A stretch of DNA of 64,000 bases from Trissonchulus latispiculum (Eukaryota > Nematoda > Enoplea > Enoplida > Ironidae): positions 21,359 through 85,358 of the forward strand of contig JASAND010020430.1 of the NCBI GenBank assembly GCA_030248195.1. The letters run 5' to 3'. Position 1 is the first letter of the stretch. Each line of letters begins with the position of its first letter. The translations under genes were made by a program, and so were the position numbers. This document shows, piece after piece, positions 35,181 to 46,637 of the stretch. The notes beneath the pieces are model-generated. The model was not told the DNA's origin, did no database searches, and saw nothing but the letters and a program-made list of their open reading frames with translations.

Positions 35181-35238
35181 AGATATTTGAACACCAACAA
35201 ACCAGAGAATAATTTGGTTTGCTGGTGTTCAAATATCT
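35181..35238. ncRNA. 23-bp near-perfect hairpin, function unknown
   Basis: AGATATTTGAACACCAACAA plus ACC (35181-35203) pairs with 35216-35238 with one mismatch, leaving a 12-base loop. The total length of 58 nt is short for an animal pre-miRNA. It may be a transposon end, since an inverted-repeat element starts about 50 bp downstream. Confidence 0.3.
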
Positions 35239-35284
35239 TTTAACAGGAGGCTTATATGCATCTGATTACGTCAACTTAAATATA

Positions 35285-36345
35285 CAATTTCGCCCTTGAT
35301 CTGGCAAAAGGACCTAACTAGACCAAACGGTCGAAATGGCGTTTTTTGCAGATTTAGGTTTCCTTAAGTGCTGAGTTTAATCTGCCAAAAGGACGTATCT
35401 GTACGAGCTAAAACGAAGAAGTTAAAGCCATTTGTCATTCGGCACTATGTTCAGAAATGGTGATAACTGGTCTCTTACAGGAACCTAAGTCACATAGGTC
35501 ATTTTGACACACTATGATTTCTACACATTGCACACTACATATTCACTGATTTGATATTTGTTATGGCTTACTTAGGTCTTTTTGCCATCAAATTTTACAT
35601 TCTTCCAATTTTTCCTGTAAAATGCTTAACTATTAATGATCCAGCAATCAGTAACAGTTCCTTGCATACAGCAAATGCTGCTTACTTAATTTTAAATTAC
35701 TGCGTTAACAGAAATACCCTTTTTGACAAAATAACGCTAACTTTAATAACGAACGCCATGTTAGCAGCTTTTCTTGTCCGGTGTGTTTGGAATTGCATTT
35801 AATTCTCAAAAACCAGTCAATCCAAATATTGTACCGGCTTTTTGTTTTATTTATGCGAGCTTTTTCACTATCTATGGCGTACTTTATGCAGAAACAACGT
35901 GAACCTTGAATACATACCTCTCTTTATAGAAACTGTTATGTCGCGCCATGGTTATGCGCATATTAAGCTTAAATTGATAGAGGTAAGTCGAAAAAGGCAG
36001 ACGTGAGAGCTACGGCCGTCGGATTGTTTGATTTTTTGAAAAAAGTGTGCAGTTAGGGCAAATAATTTTGTGTGTCAAGGAGAAAATTTTGGTATGGCAA
36101 AGAGACCTAAATGAAAAGTAATTAGTAAATAAATTACCAAAATAACAGAACCCAACGGCTAAGACAGAAAAACATATTGTTCGAACCGGAGGTATTTCAG
36201 TAATAAGTATGACTAAAAAGTTTGCGAAAAATAAACCTACATAAATTCAAAAACACGTTTTTTTTACTGAAATTTTCAAAAGGCCATAACTTTAAATTTT
36301 GAGTTTTCAGTTAGGTCCTTTTGTCAGACCAAGGGCGATTTATGA
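35285..36345. mobile_element. Possible element with 28-bp inverted repeats
   Basis: CGCCCTTGATCTGGCAAAAG (35291) followed by GACCTAAC is matched in reverse complement at 36310-36337 with three mismatches. The spacing is about 1.05 kb. The interior has no convincing protein; an 83-residue open frame (35551-35802) is hydrophobic and AT-driven. Confidence 0.45.
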
Positions 36346-37320
36346 TTAGATAAAATTTAGTACATACGTCACAGTGCCGATTCAAGTTTAAAGTAGTTTC
36401 TTAGTAGTTAAATTTTAATAATATAGATGCATCTCAGAATTAGTTGTTTTTCTGGCAGAAATAATTTAAATGTGCTACTCCGTACACTGTCTTTGTGGTA
36501 CAAAAATGTCGGACCCACGTTGTCAAACAGGTTTAACCTCTATAAAATTTGGTGATTGCAGTTTAGAACTTTATCAGCATTCTTTATGCCATTAAATCTT
36601 AGAAGATAATTTCTCTTGATACCAGGCCGCGGTTTAATGAACTTTCCAATTAAATTGCAATTAATGATTGAATAGCGTACAAAGGGGACTTTTTCTGCCT
36701 AGGGATAAATTTAATTGCCAGTTTAATAGAATATAAACAGTTTGTAGTTCACCAGTTGCAGTAAGGCGATCAAGTGAAGGTGTTGGCGCTGTTTTCGTTG
36801 TTAGATGTTGAGTCTACTCTTTGAATTAAAGTTGTAGAATCTTTTCTCTGTACACCATGGGACATCCGTGACGAGGCCACACCATAACTGGTATGCTTTA
36901 AATTTAATAAAGTCTTGCTTAATTTAAAACAGAATAGCAGTTTAATTGTGTTCGAGGGTGAATAGCATCCTTTACAAATGGGTACCATGTTTTTGCACTG
37001 ACCTTCAGCTGTATTTAGAGTCTGCGTCTGAGTCTTAAAAGACTGAGCCAAACGGGTTAATAAAATATCCTAATGTTTTTAAAATTCAAATGGGAATACT
37101 TGGGAATACACATACTTGGGCAATGTGTTTCGCGTAGTATGGGAGGAAGTTTGGCCGTTTTTTGACTGCACCTTGAAAATTGAATCCTGTGCGTATTAAA
37201 ATTTGGCCGTTTTTGGCGAGATAATTCAATTCGGTGCGTAATTTTATGGTAAAAACCAGTTCGTAACTTGTTAATTTCTTATTGTCATATTGTTCTTCTG
37301 GCATAATGCTAAATTTACTA
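36346..37320. other. Unassigned stretch
   Basis: AT-rich, no recognised exon. Confidence 0.4.
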
Positions 37321-37339
37321 ACAGATTAAAACTTAATTT

Positions 37340-37836
37340 TAGCTGCCATGTTTCTGGTGATATCAGGGTTCTGCTGCCAATGAAGAAGGGAGCAGCGCAT
37401 GATCCTAAACCCGGTCGGTATGCTGACTTTGAACTGGACATGCTTCATATGCCAGTATTTCTTGTAAAACCTGTCCATTCAGTACGTCCCACCAAACCCC
37501 CTGCCATACAGCAGCTTTGGGTCTACCGAGCCCCACGATAGTAGACGACACTGGACTGCACAGGTAGATAATTTTGCAGGCGCCCCCCCCCTGGTTTGTC
37601 AGCTGTCACGGGGAACGACTACGGGGACAAGTACAACCACAACTGCTGCCCCCGTTGCGTAGAAGCTTGCCTGGAGAGAGAGAACTCCAACCTACAGAAA
37701 GTTATAGGGTGCCGGTGCTTATCTCCGGATTCACAGCCCGAAGCCAGGAGCGACAACTTTCTGCCCCGCCTCTCCGCCTATCCAAACTCCGGTGAACTAT
37801 CAAAAGGAAGCCATTGTCCTTTCTCCACTTAGTGCT
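37340..37836 (+). CDS. Candidate coding exons of an unrecognised gene
   Basis: Two GC-richer open blocks follow acceptor-like sites. The first (about 37345-37540) reads VSGDIRVLLPMKKGAAHDPK and on to AIQQLWVYRAPR then a stop. The second starts after TTTGTCAG (about 37597) and reads DYGDKYNHNCCPRCVEACLE, then GCRCLSPDSQPEARSDNF, with clustered cysteines (CCPRC, C, CRC). Composition differs sharply from the AT-rich surroundings, which favours real coding sequence, but start, phase linkage and family are unknown. They could be parts of one cysteine-rich protein or unrelated remnants. Confidence 0.3.
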
Positions 37837-38019
37837 TTTGTCAAAAAACTTCAAACTTTCAAAAAGAATTTCCACGTCAAACGGATCGGGATCGTTGTTC
37901 GTTATAACCATTATGTTGTGAAGTTTGACTCTACGTGGTCAAATAAAATAGTGTTGTCTACTTTACTTCAAGTTAAGATGCTAAAATTGCAAGTGAATAC
38001 CAGAGGTGTGTGATATGCG

Positions 38020-39140
38020 AGAACTATGAGATCCTGACCAACTAAAAATGAGAGCCGTTATAACGATTTAATGGAATTTCCTTGAAAACTCGATGACATT
38101 TAATAATACATAAACGCAACTGACAATCCCAACCGCAACTAACTTGATTTTCCCAACTATGGTAAACAGCAAGTATTAGCTAAACAACCTAAGAAATTAG
38201 TCATGAAAGAAAGAAAACACTGAGTGTGGATCCAAATTTATGTCTATAACCTGCCTAGCTTTGAACATGAATAATTTATATCTTCCCTGTCGGTGCTGAC
38301 TTAACATAATACTCCTCTGTTGGCACGGAGCGGTCTCTGACGGGTTCACACAGTAAGAAGAACTTGAGAAAAGGGAGTTACCCGAAGATACCTAAGGTAG
38401 TAGTAAAGCTAAAACGTTGGTGAAAAATTACGTAATATTAAAAAAACTACGGTGAACATACACCATACTACGGTTGAGCACTCAATTTTTACCATGTTAA
38501 CCGGCCGACGGTAAATCTACTCGGAACAAAATCGAGATATTTTTGACAAAACAGGAACACTACCTAGCTATGACAACTACGTACAAAACATAGTGTGTTC
38601 CCGGCCGAAACCACCCAAGCACCAGGGGTAGCAAGGTTCAGGGAACAAAATCAGAAAGATAAGAAAACCAGAAAAATGTGACATACCAAACGCAAGAAAT
38701 TATTAAGCAGGCAGAAGAAACTACAGGCAACGGAATTATGCAAAGATTGTACATGACTGGTAGCCAAGTACGAAACAAGCAAACAATGCCAAAAGCAATA
38801 CTAGATTAATCACAGAATAAAAAATGGTAAAACTGTCGCTGCCGAGCCGCAAATTTTAAAGAGACAGAAGTGTAATAAATTTTGGAGAAAAGAGAAAAAC
38901 CAGGAACCGTGCAATCTAGTTAATGCTAAAAAGACAAGAAAAAGTGATAGTGAAAAACATGTACCAGCACCGACAGATACACCGGCCAAACCGAGGTTGC
39001 TGGCACCGAAACGAAAAATTAATTCAACCGAACCCGAATTTTCAAATTTAATCCCAACGGGTCCTTTCCTCAAATCACAACCAAACACAGCAAAACCCGA
39101 AATACTAATCACCAATACAAAGACTATCAACAGATAATCA
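38020..39140. other. Unassigned stretch
   Basis: No exon could be supported. A 133-residue open frame on the minus strand (38810-39211) is hydrophobic with no homology I can see. Confidence 0.4.
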
Positions 39141-39164
39141 CAAAAACCGGATGATGAGAAAGCT

Positions 39165-39761
39165 TCACAGATGTGCCGAAAGACATGTGCGGTCTTCTGC
39201 CAGCACCGCATCAGTTGCCGTTACCATCTTATTGTCCGTCACTGGAGCTCCAGTCTGCGGGAGTCTGCCGAACATGTACCAGCCTCGTAAGGTTTCCCGG
39301 GCCACGATACCAAACCCAAGACCCAATGCAAGACGAGAAAAATTCAAGGGGCCGTTCCCCAGCACTAGCAAATAGCCAAGCAAGCCGTAAAACGTTCGGA
39401 CCCGCAAACCCACGGAAGAAGGCCGGCAATCATCCCGAAACCATTCCCAAGGAACCAGACGACCACATCGGTTCCGACGGCTGAGTGTGCGGCTGCTGAT
39501 GTTCCGACGGCACTGTGACTGGACATCCGTATGCTCCCAAGGAGCCTGTTCCGCCGAAACTACAGTAAGTTTCTCTTGTTTCTCTTGAAAATCAAGAAGG
39601 CCATTTTTCAGGATTGTGTCTCGATTTATGGATTTCATTACCCTCCAGGAATTTAAACTATCCCGCTCCATCTCATGACGCAACTTCCTTGCCAGATAAT
39701 TTTTAACACTGGCCAACCTCTGCCTTGACCTTAGTCCGGTCCGTATGTCACCCAACTTCAA
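39165..39761 (-). CDS. Unrecognised open segment, minus strand
   Basis: About 200 codons are open with balanced composition. The first part (LRSRQRLASVKNYLARKLRH, then MERDSLNSWRVMKSINRDTI) is helical and basic. The later part is less convincing, because the opposite strand is also open (39173-39484) with a proline-rich, hydrophilic product, so strand choice is uncertain. No start codon context or splice sites decide it. It may belong with the segments at 40.1-41.4 kb. Confidence 0.25.
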   Translation of the reverse strand: MKLGDIRTGLRSRQRLASVKNYLARKLRHEMERDSLNSWRVMKSINRDTILKNGLLDFQEKQEKLTVVSAEQAPWEHTDVQSQCRRNISSRTLSRRNRCGRLVPWEWFRDDCRPSSVGLRVRTFYGLLGYLLVLGNGPLNFSRLALGLGFGIVARETLRGWYMFGRLPQTGAPVTDNKMVTATDAVLAEDRTCLSAHL

Positions 39762-40133
39762 TCAAATCATCGACCGGCTTCTGGACCGACCGGAGCTTCG
39801 GACGCAAATAAGTACCTTGATAAAGTCGGCCCGAAATTGTTCAATGTCATACTGGTGGCCATCTACCGACCGTTTGGACTCTTTCTGAATATCGATTCTG
39901 GAAGACCGGCTGTCTTAGATGTCGTCAAAGATCAAGTAATGGGAAACCTCAGCAGGAGTGGGGGATTTCCCTTCAAGGGTGATTGGCCATGTGGCCAGGA
40001 AATCGATGATCAAAGAACGGCCCACATACGTGTGGCATCACCGCGAGTGGCATCATTCTAATTCCAGTTGTACTTGTGGCGGGTGGACTTTTTGCTCAGT
40101 CTCCAACTCGCTTCAGCGAATATCGGGACTGGC

Positions 40134-41405
40134 TTAAGTTCTCCGGAGCGAGGTAAGGAAACTGAATGAAGGCAGATGAATCAGCTGCGACGTCTGAGGC
40201 AGCGTTGTCTGACTGACTACCATCCATTGGGTAAAGATCACCGCACTAGACATTGCCAAGGTAATTCCCATGAACACTGCATAACACTGAGGCATAACCG
40301 TATCCCTCTGTTCCATCTTCCGGACCAGCGAGTAGCTATTATGCAAGGTGGCACTGGTCGACTTTGACGTCGACACACGCCACTTCGATGGTTTGGCTGA
40401 GGAAGTCGGCTACCTGGGTAAGTTCAACTTCACGTATTTTGTTTCCAGTGGTGTCAAAGTCGTGCAAAGAGGTGTTCAACAAGATCCTCGCGATAGTAGT
40501 GAAGAGGCCTTTGGCCTTTTCCAATTGACAAAAGTCGTTGAAAGCGAAAATTAAGGTCCGTGGTCTTTATCTTGCCGCTGCTGGTGTTGGCGAACAGTCT
40601 GCTCTTTAAACCAGGTTTGGCCTTTTGGGTCACCCTCAAGTACACACATACGGCGGATCGCATCGATGTATGAGTCATGTCGTTGTTTGCCGGTATTGTG
40701 CTCAAACATGCGGGACACATGGAAAACTTCGCAATCTGGTGAAACCGCATGTTTAGCCTTTCTGAATTCGTCTATAGTCATGTTTCCATGATGGAGGGAC
40801 GCTGGCACTGGCGCAGGGCAAGAGCTGCAGAAATGTAGGCATGAGCTACATGATGAGGGGGCAGTTGCTCCTCTACTTTGTCATATATGTCAGTTCAGTT
40901 TAGTGAAGTCTAGTTTTCTCACTTTCTGGGCCATATTCTCGGATCACCCTGGTTACCTCTTTGAAATTGTGAAGCCCTCGATTTAGGAACATATTGAAGG
41001 CCTTTTGGTTCCTTCGGTAAGCTTCCAGTCCTGCCGTATCCTTCTTGAACTCTTTGATCAGATGGCACAAGTTGTTGACTGCGTCCGCGTCCTGCCAAAC
41101 CGTGAGGTTCACGATGCTCGGGAGGTTGGCATACCAGGCCTTGATCCTAGATGAAGCCTGCGAGCACTGATCTAGCAACAGAAAAAAGATCTCCACCAGG
41201 TCAATACTTATCCACTTGATGCTGTCTTTGCTGAGCTCCTTCGATAGCAAAAGTTTTCCGTCCTGCAGATGTAAGCCAAATACCCAAAGAATCGGGCAAC
41301 GTCCCTGGGTCGACTGCGCGAAGTTCTTGTTGAGCTTCGTGTCGCACAGATGTGTGGCAAATCGTACAAGGAGGGTGTTCCTGGCTGTGGAATAAAACGC
41401 ATTCT
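40134..41405 (-). CDS. Candidate multi-exon gene of unknown family, minus strand
   Basis: Several open, GC-richer segments lie in series. The segment from about 41404 down to 40900 is open for 168 codons (NTLLVRFATHLCDTKLNKNF, LWVFGLHLQDGKLLLSKELS, SIKWISIDLVEIFFLLLDQC, HLIKEFKKDTAGLEAYRRNQ); TTTTATTCCACAG inside it could be an acceptor and AGAG|GTAACC near 40948 a donor. The next segment, about 40826-40551, follows TTTCTGCAG and reads NMTIDEFRKAKHAVSPDCEV then VSRMFEHNTGKQRHDSYIDA. Shorter open pieces follow at 40339-40545 (NTSLHDFDTTGNKIREVELT) and 40134-40376 (a hydrophobic stretch, YAVFMGITLAMSSAVIFTQW, that could span a membrane). I do not recognise the family. The series looks like one spliced gene or the pol-like gene of an old element; exon joins are not proven. 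Confidence 0.35.
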
Positions 41406-41489
41406 AAGTGGCCCTTTGGATGGCTGCGTTGCTAAATCCTCGCCGTAGTCCTTCGGAGGATGTAGACAACACCGTTGCACACCCACTGC

Positions 41490-42335
41490 TGTGCCGCCAA
41501 GACTAGAACAATCGCTGGCTCGGCATTCCCGGCTGGTAGACCAGTAGGTGGATCAACGGCACGGTAATGTTAAACATTTAGATTAATCCTGAATAAAAAA
41601 TAAGAGATAGAAGCAGTGAACGCTGTATTAAGGACAAACCTGAGGGTTACAGCTTTGTGTTGTAAGAACTATATGTATGTAATTAATTTTAGGATTGTAG
41701 AAAAGGCAAAAAGCTCGAGGTTCTTTGGTATTTCCTGCGGGAAGCTCCTGTAAAACACTACAGGTTGCTTTTATTTCGGTTTTAATTTTTACTGCTCGAA
41801 TGATGAAATGACAATTGACACTTAATGAAGGAAGAAAAAACCAAAATGTGTTAACAAAGCAATTGTGGTTACAAGTTATGTGAAAAACAGAATACAAAGA
41901 AAGGGTAAGTAATTTAATTGGAACTTGGTTAAAAATGGAATAGGACAATTTAATCCTTGGTATATGAATTTATTAAGATGATGAGGAAGCATATAAGAAA
42001 TCATAAACGAAGAGAAACATGCAATTAAGCTGTCATGAAGTCCCGGACCAGGATATCTACGAATTCGAAACCATCCTAGATGATGTAAGTTTTGTTAAGC
42101 GTAAAGAAATACTTCTAGATTTAAAGACGTAGTCCAAAGAATCTGTTATACAACATAACCTAATTATTACATAACTGAGTACTATATACCATGTTTAAAC
42201 TATCATTACACCAATATATATGCAATTTATAAAGTTGAAATTTTATATTGGCACACCAATTATTGTTTGTTTTTATTGCTTGTTTAATTATTGGCACACC
42301 TATAAAAGTTAATTTGTAAAATTGAAAGCAAAATC
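41490..42335. other. Unassigned AT-rich stretch
   Basis: No exon or repeat recognised. Confidence 0.4.
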
Positions 42336-42365
42336 ATATGCTTTTTTGTAAGTGGTTCAGCATTA

Positions 42366-42755
42366 TTGTGGTTCAACTTGCGAACCGAAAAATGCTGCTC
42401 TCCGCGGACTGCAAAAAGTCAAGAAGCGGAGAAGCGAAGACCAAGGATAGAAAACTTGGCCCCCAAACCAGACTGCCGTGCGGTTATTTCAGTCACCCCC
42501 AGGGCAACGGTAGTCGTGCTTTCCGACTACTGTTGCCCCCCGCTTGACAACAGTGACGAAGATGGCTGAAAAGCTAGTTGGCTTGCTCGTAAGCCTTGGG
42601 TGAAAAATTGGGCTGCAGAAAATAGACGGGAGGGGAAAGCGAGCGCTCAGGGAAGAAAGAAAGAAAAGTCCGCGGACTACACATAAATTCATCAAAAGTT
42701 AGTACGCGCATAGACACAGGGGGACCTTTTTCACCCACCCCTGCCTATGCGCATT
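42366..42755 (+). repeat. Dispersed repeat with conserved 15-bp hairpin, copy 1
   Basis: AATGCTGC, GGATAGAAAACTTG, CGGTTATTTCAGTC, TTGCCCCCCGC and the GACCTTTTTCACCC..CCTGCC end match the copy at 57500-57925 in the same order and orientation. A hairpin with 15-bp arms and a 7-base loop sits at 42502-42538. Open frames here are short and not shared between copies. Probably a non-autonomous mobile element. Confidence 0.75.
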
Positions 42756-43560
42756 TCCTAAAAGTTTGCTCAAATTAAAATTAAATTTTTCTTAGGGTTT
42801 TACTGTGGTACAGAGGAAGTGAATTTGGCATCGAAACATTTTTACACATTTTTACACATTTTAACACTTTTTTACACCTTTTAACACTTTTTACACCGTC
42901 AAAAACAGGTGTAAAAAAATTAATTACTTTTACATGCAAAATAACAACCCTAGTCTAGATCATTATATTACCTGTTATTCCATTCCTATTAACTCTCCCA
43001 TGATACCTAAATCCGTGCAAAGACCCATCAAATAGTCTGAGTTGAGACAGCAATCCATCCATCTATTCGGCAGTCAATATAAAATGCAAAACGTAGATTC
43101 CATGGTAAGAGGAAACCAAAATCCAAACCACATCGGTCTTTGCTCTGTCCGTGCAAAAGTTTTGTATGTATAATTTTTTAAATCAGATGCCTCCTCTTTA
43201 AACATGTCTACACAAAATTTCTCTTAGTCTGAGGTCAAGAACTTAGTACTTAGTCTGAGGTCAAGTGTCCAAAGAGAACAATAGCGTGGCGACTGTCGCA
43301 CAGTCACAATTGAAGCAGTTAGATATTTCCTGCAGGTAGACAGAAAAAACACGAGCATTGTTGATTGATTGGCAGAAGAAAGAGAAACTGTAAGTACGAT
43401 AAGTATGAAATCTAATGTTTGTAAACGAAAGCTATCATGGAATAGAAATTGTGTGTAATTCCGTTATTATAAGTTTACTATTTCACGTCTAGTAAAGCAG
43501 ATTACAAAACAATTTTTCCTTCAAGAAACAAAAGATTACATACATAATCAATTTCATAAA
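42756..43560. other. Spacer with TTTTTACACA microrepeat
   Basis: 42838-42900 is an imperfect repeat of TTTTTACACATT/TTTAACAC. The sequence CTTAGTCTGAGGTCAAG is tandemly duplicated near 43226-43265. No gene seen. Confidence 0.5.
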
Positions 43561-43574
43561 GAAATAATGAAAAA

Positions 43575-43805
43575 CGCCTGCCTGCAGTCACTAAGGCCGT
43601 AGCCTCAGTCCTAAAAGGAGAGAGCCAATGGGCGCTGTGAGCGCTCTTACCCAGAGAGAACTAATCTCTGGAGCTCCTGCCTGGTTGTCCAAGAAGGACA
43701 GCCAGCTCGGCTCCATCTGTGCTGCAACATAGCCAGAGAAGGTTTTATTAAAACCTCTCTGACTGTGCTATGCACAGATAGAGGACTGCAGTAAATTGAC
43801 TTGAC
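43575..43805. mobile_element. Hairpin-rich SINE-like or MITE-like block
   Basis: GC content rises abruptly and several stems are visible: TTGTCC/GGACAG near 43686-43701, AGGTTTT/AAAACCT at 43740-43756 extended by AGAG/CTCT, and GGGCGCT/AGCGCTC near 43630. The ends CTGCAGTCA and GACTGCAG (43582, 43785) are inverted with respect to each other. No protein. The identity is unknown. Confidence 0.4.
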
Positions 43806-43879
43806 GTAAATACATAATCAATTTAAAATAATTACTGTAGAATCAGAAGAAATGTGAAATATGCTACGAAAATAAAACT

Positions 43880-44460
43880 CTAAGCATATTGTCTCAGTGT
43901 TTGCATATGATGAGCCTCTTCTGAATCAAATGGCTCCACGAAAATGCACGGAGCCGTCCTGTCCCATGGACATAATGAAGAAACAGAACACCACCCACCC
44001 CCTGTTTTAATTAGCCTAATGTAAATGTATTTGCTTAAAATGTACATCAATATGGATTTTAGACATAATGATGTAATATAGTAAAATCAATATTGTACAA
44101 TATTATATTTGACTAATGCGTCATAAATGACAGTAAAATATTCAAAGCAAAATTATTTAATCACCTAAAAGTAAAACATAAAAATTCCATTCAGACTTTT
44201 TAAGTTTTCATAAGCATTCACAAAATGTTCGTAACATTTAATTATGGTTTCATATTCAAATATTAAAAGACGTGTTAAAATGAGAAAGAAGAAGAAAGTC
44301 ACTATTAATTGTGCAGCCTTCACAAGCATTAATGCCAGTTAAAATTCATTTTTAAATTTTGAAATCCACTACGAGATGGGTAAAGAGTGTAGATCACATA
44401 TTAAAACAGTAAGCATTCACAAAATGTTCGTAACATTTAATTATGGTTTCAATAAAGACT
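43880..44460 (-). repeat. Dispersed repeat, inverted partner of 25.73-26.39 kb
   Basis: Matches the reverse complement of the copy at 26 kb (CCCCTGTTTTAATT, GGAGCCGTCCTGTCCC). It also contains a direct duplication of CATTCACAAAATGTTCGTAA at 44214 and 44413. Confidence 0.65.
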
Positions 44461-44599
44461 TCTTAAAAGTCACTGTTTAAGGGAACATTCCATTATTGGC
44501 CGATTTTTGTAATTTTCTCATATTTTGTTGTCCGATTGGTTTAACGAGTTTTAAAATTAAAGTCGGATCTCCTACGGTTAATGAATAATTTCTCCTCAA

Positions 44600-45020
44600 A
44601 GTTGATGCCAGCATGTGTTAAACATAGGAAATTGGAAAAGTTTCAATTTTTGACTAGTGACAAAAAATCTCGAAATTGGGCGAAGATTATCGACATAATT
44701 TGGTATCGTTAGAAACGTCCATTTATATACTGTTATTTGTTGGAATTAGATTTTTGGGTTAGGCCTTTGAATTTTTCAAAATAATTTTGGAAACCTGCTA
44801 TCTGCGAAATTTGACGTTTTTGTTACTGAAAACTGGGGGAGTTTCAACTTTGAGCATGCATTACTAAAATTCAAAGGCCTAATTAAAAAATCTAATTCGA
44901 ACAAATCATAGTATATAAGTAGACGTTTCTAACAATACCAAATGATGTTGGTAATCTTTGCCCAGTTTCGAAAGTTTTTGTCACTAGAAATTTGGTTTTC
45001 TTCTAAAAGTTTGAAATTTT
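44600..45020. mobile_element. Fold-back element with arms of about 130 bp
   Basis: The left arm (about 44641-44790: TTGACTAGTGACAAAAA, CTCGAAATTGGGCGAAGATT, AGAAACGTCC, AGGCCTTTGAATTTTT) recurs in reverse complement on the right (about 44868-45000: AAATTCAAAGGCCT, AGACGTTTCT, AATCTTTGCCCAGTTTCG, TTTTTGTCACTAG). The loop is about 80 bp. No ORF. Confidence 0.8.
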
Positions 45021-46630
45021 TCGATTTTTTTTGCCTTTAAGGTTAGACCATGTCAACCAGCAGCTGCCAAATGCCAAAATATCTAATTGGACGTCCTTTC
45101 TGATAGCTGTAGCTCAGTTTTGTCTAACAGTTGTGTCAGCTAAGTGGCCCAGCTTGGTCGTTGCATCCGAATTTGCCTGTCAGGCACCCATATGTCAAAC
45201 GATAAATATTTTTCAAAATATGTCATGTTACATCAATCGAAAGCTGTCAGTTCCAGAATCAATTCTTCTCATAGAATTATGGTTTGAAAGTGCTTCTATT
45301 TTAAGTTAATCGCCGTTAAATGTTTCAAGAAATCAGTGGTGCCAGTGGTCTTGTTTAGCGTAAAATTAGTTAACAAAACTTCTGATCGCGCTTAACGGGT
45401 TTGAAACTGTAAAAAATTGTTTAATTTGTGGTATTTACACATAAGCAACGAATCCTTGAATGCAAATTCTTAAAATTAATACTTACTTGAAACTTACTTG
45501 AGTTTGCTGCAGTACCCTCATTTTTGCTGATATTCAAATTGTACTCAATGAATGGCTTATAACTTACGGAGAACTTAATGATGCTTGTATTTGTTGCAAA
45601 GAATTTGCTGGTGCTGGATTTAAACCATCAACCTCCTCCAATATACATTCAAAGTCGCATACATGATACAAGAAGCTCTTTGCATCTTGTGCATGTTACT
45701 GGAATGAAGCCTTTTATTTTCAGACATAACTACATAAAAAGGTTCATTCGCTTGACCTCTTTCCAGACGCTGGTACGCTTATCTTCAGTGTAGCATGGAA
45801 TCAAACAACATGGACAAAAGTAGTTTCAAATTCATGCAGCTTTTCTCTTTACAGGAAGCGATGGTCCAGATCAATTATGATCGATCTATCAACATTCGCT
45901 TGACATCTAATAATCCCCATTGTCTTGTTAACGCATTCTGATTTTTTCTTTCTTTAGTGATTAAGCCTATCCCAGGTTGGCGGTATTTGAGTCACCTTTC
46001 CCACATGATTACTAAACCTGCTTGTTTTATTGTCTTCTGTTTTTCATTTGAATACCAAGCTTTCACATTATGAAACCTATTAAAATCTTTTTAAATATTT
46101 TACGTGAATCACTTGAATGTGTTTTCATGTATTGGCTTTCCTTTACAACTTTTTACAAATATGATACGAAACGTGTAGTGTGGAAGGCAAAACCCGGTTT
46201 CGGTCACCGGCGGCATCGGACTTTTATGTGCAAGTTTATAATAGGGAGAGGTGTAGGGATCCTGATATTTACACTAGGGATGGCTGATGTAACTGCCATT
46301 TTATCACTTCCGAGTTTCATTTTTAACTAATTTGTTTTGTTTTCGAGAATATATGAGGCGTATTGTGTGTACCAATGAGCGAAATCGGTGATTATCAATT
46401 TTTTGACAGAAGCTTTTTCATTGTGATGTCAGTCAGCGTATTTGAAAATTCCAGATGTTCGTCAATTCTTGGCCTTGTACCGTTTCTGCACTAAACTTTT
46501 ACCTTAGTAAAGACTTGATTTGGAGTATCGGTCAACACCGTTCTCAATCGTGCTGTGTCTTCACCTGACCTTCAAGGACTCATCACCAGAATTTTCAACT
46601 TTTCCAACTTTGAACTTGAATAACTGTGTC
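45021..46630. other. Unassigned stretch
   Basis: Short open frames (45031-45309, 45578-45793, 46070-46330) have no recognisable domain, and no splice structure links them. Confidence 0.4.
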
Positions 46631-46637
46631 GCAACTT

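Noticed and set aside
39173..39484. Plus-strand 103-aa open frame
   Set aside because: It overlaps a longer minus-strand frame, with no motif or splice signals to favour it; the strand remains undecided.
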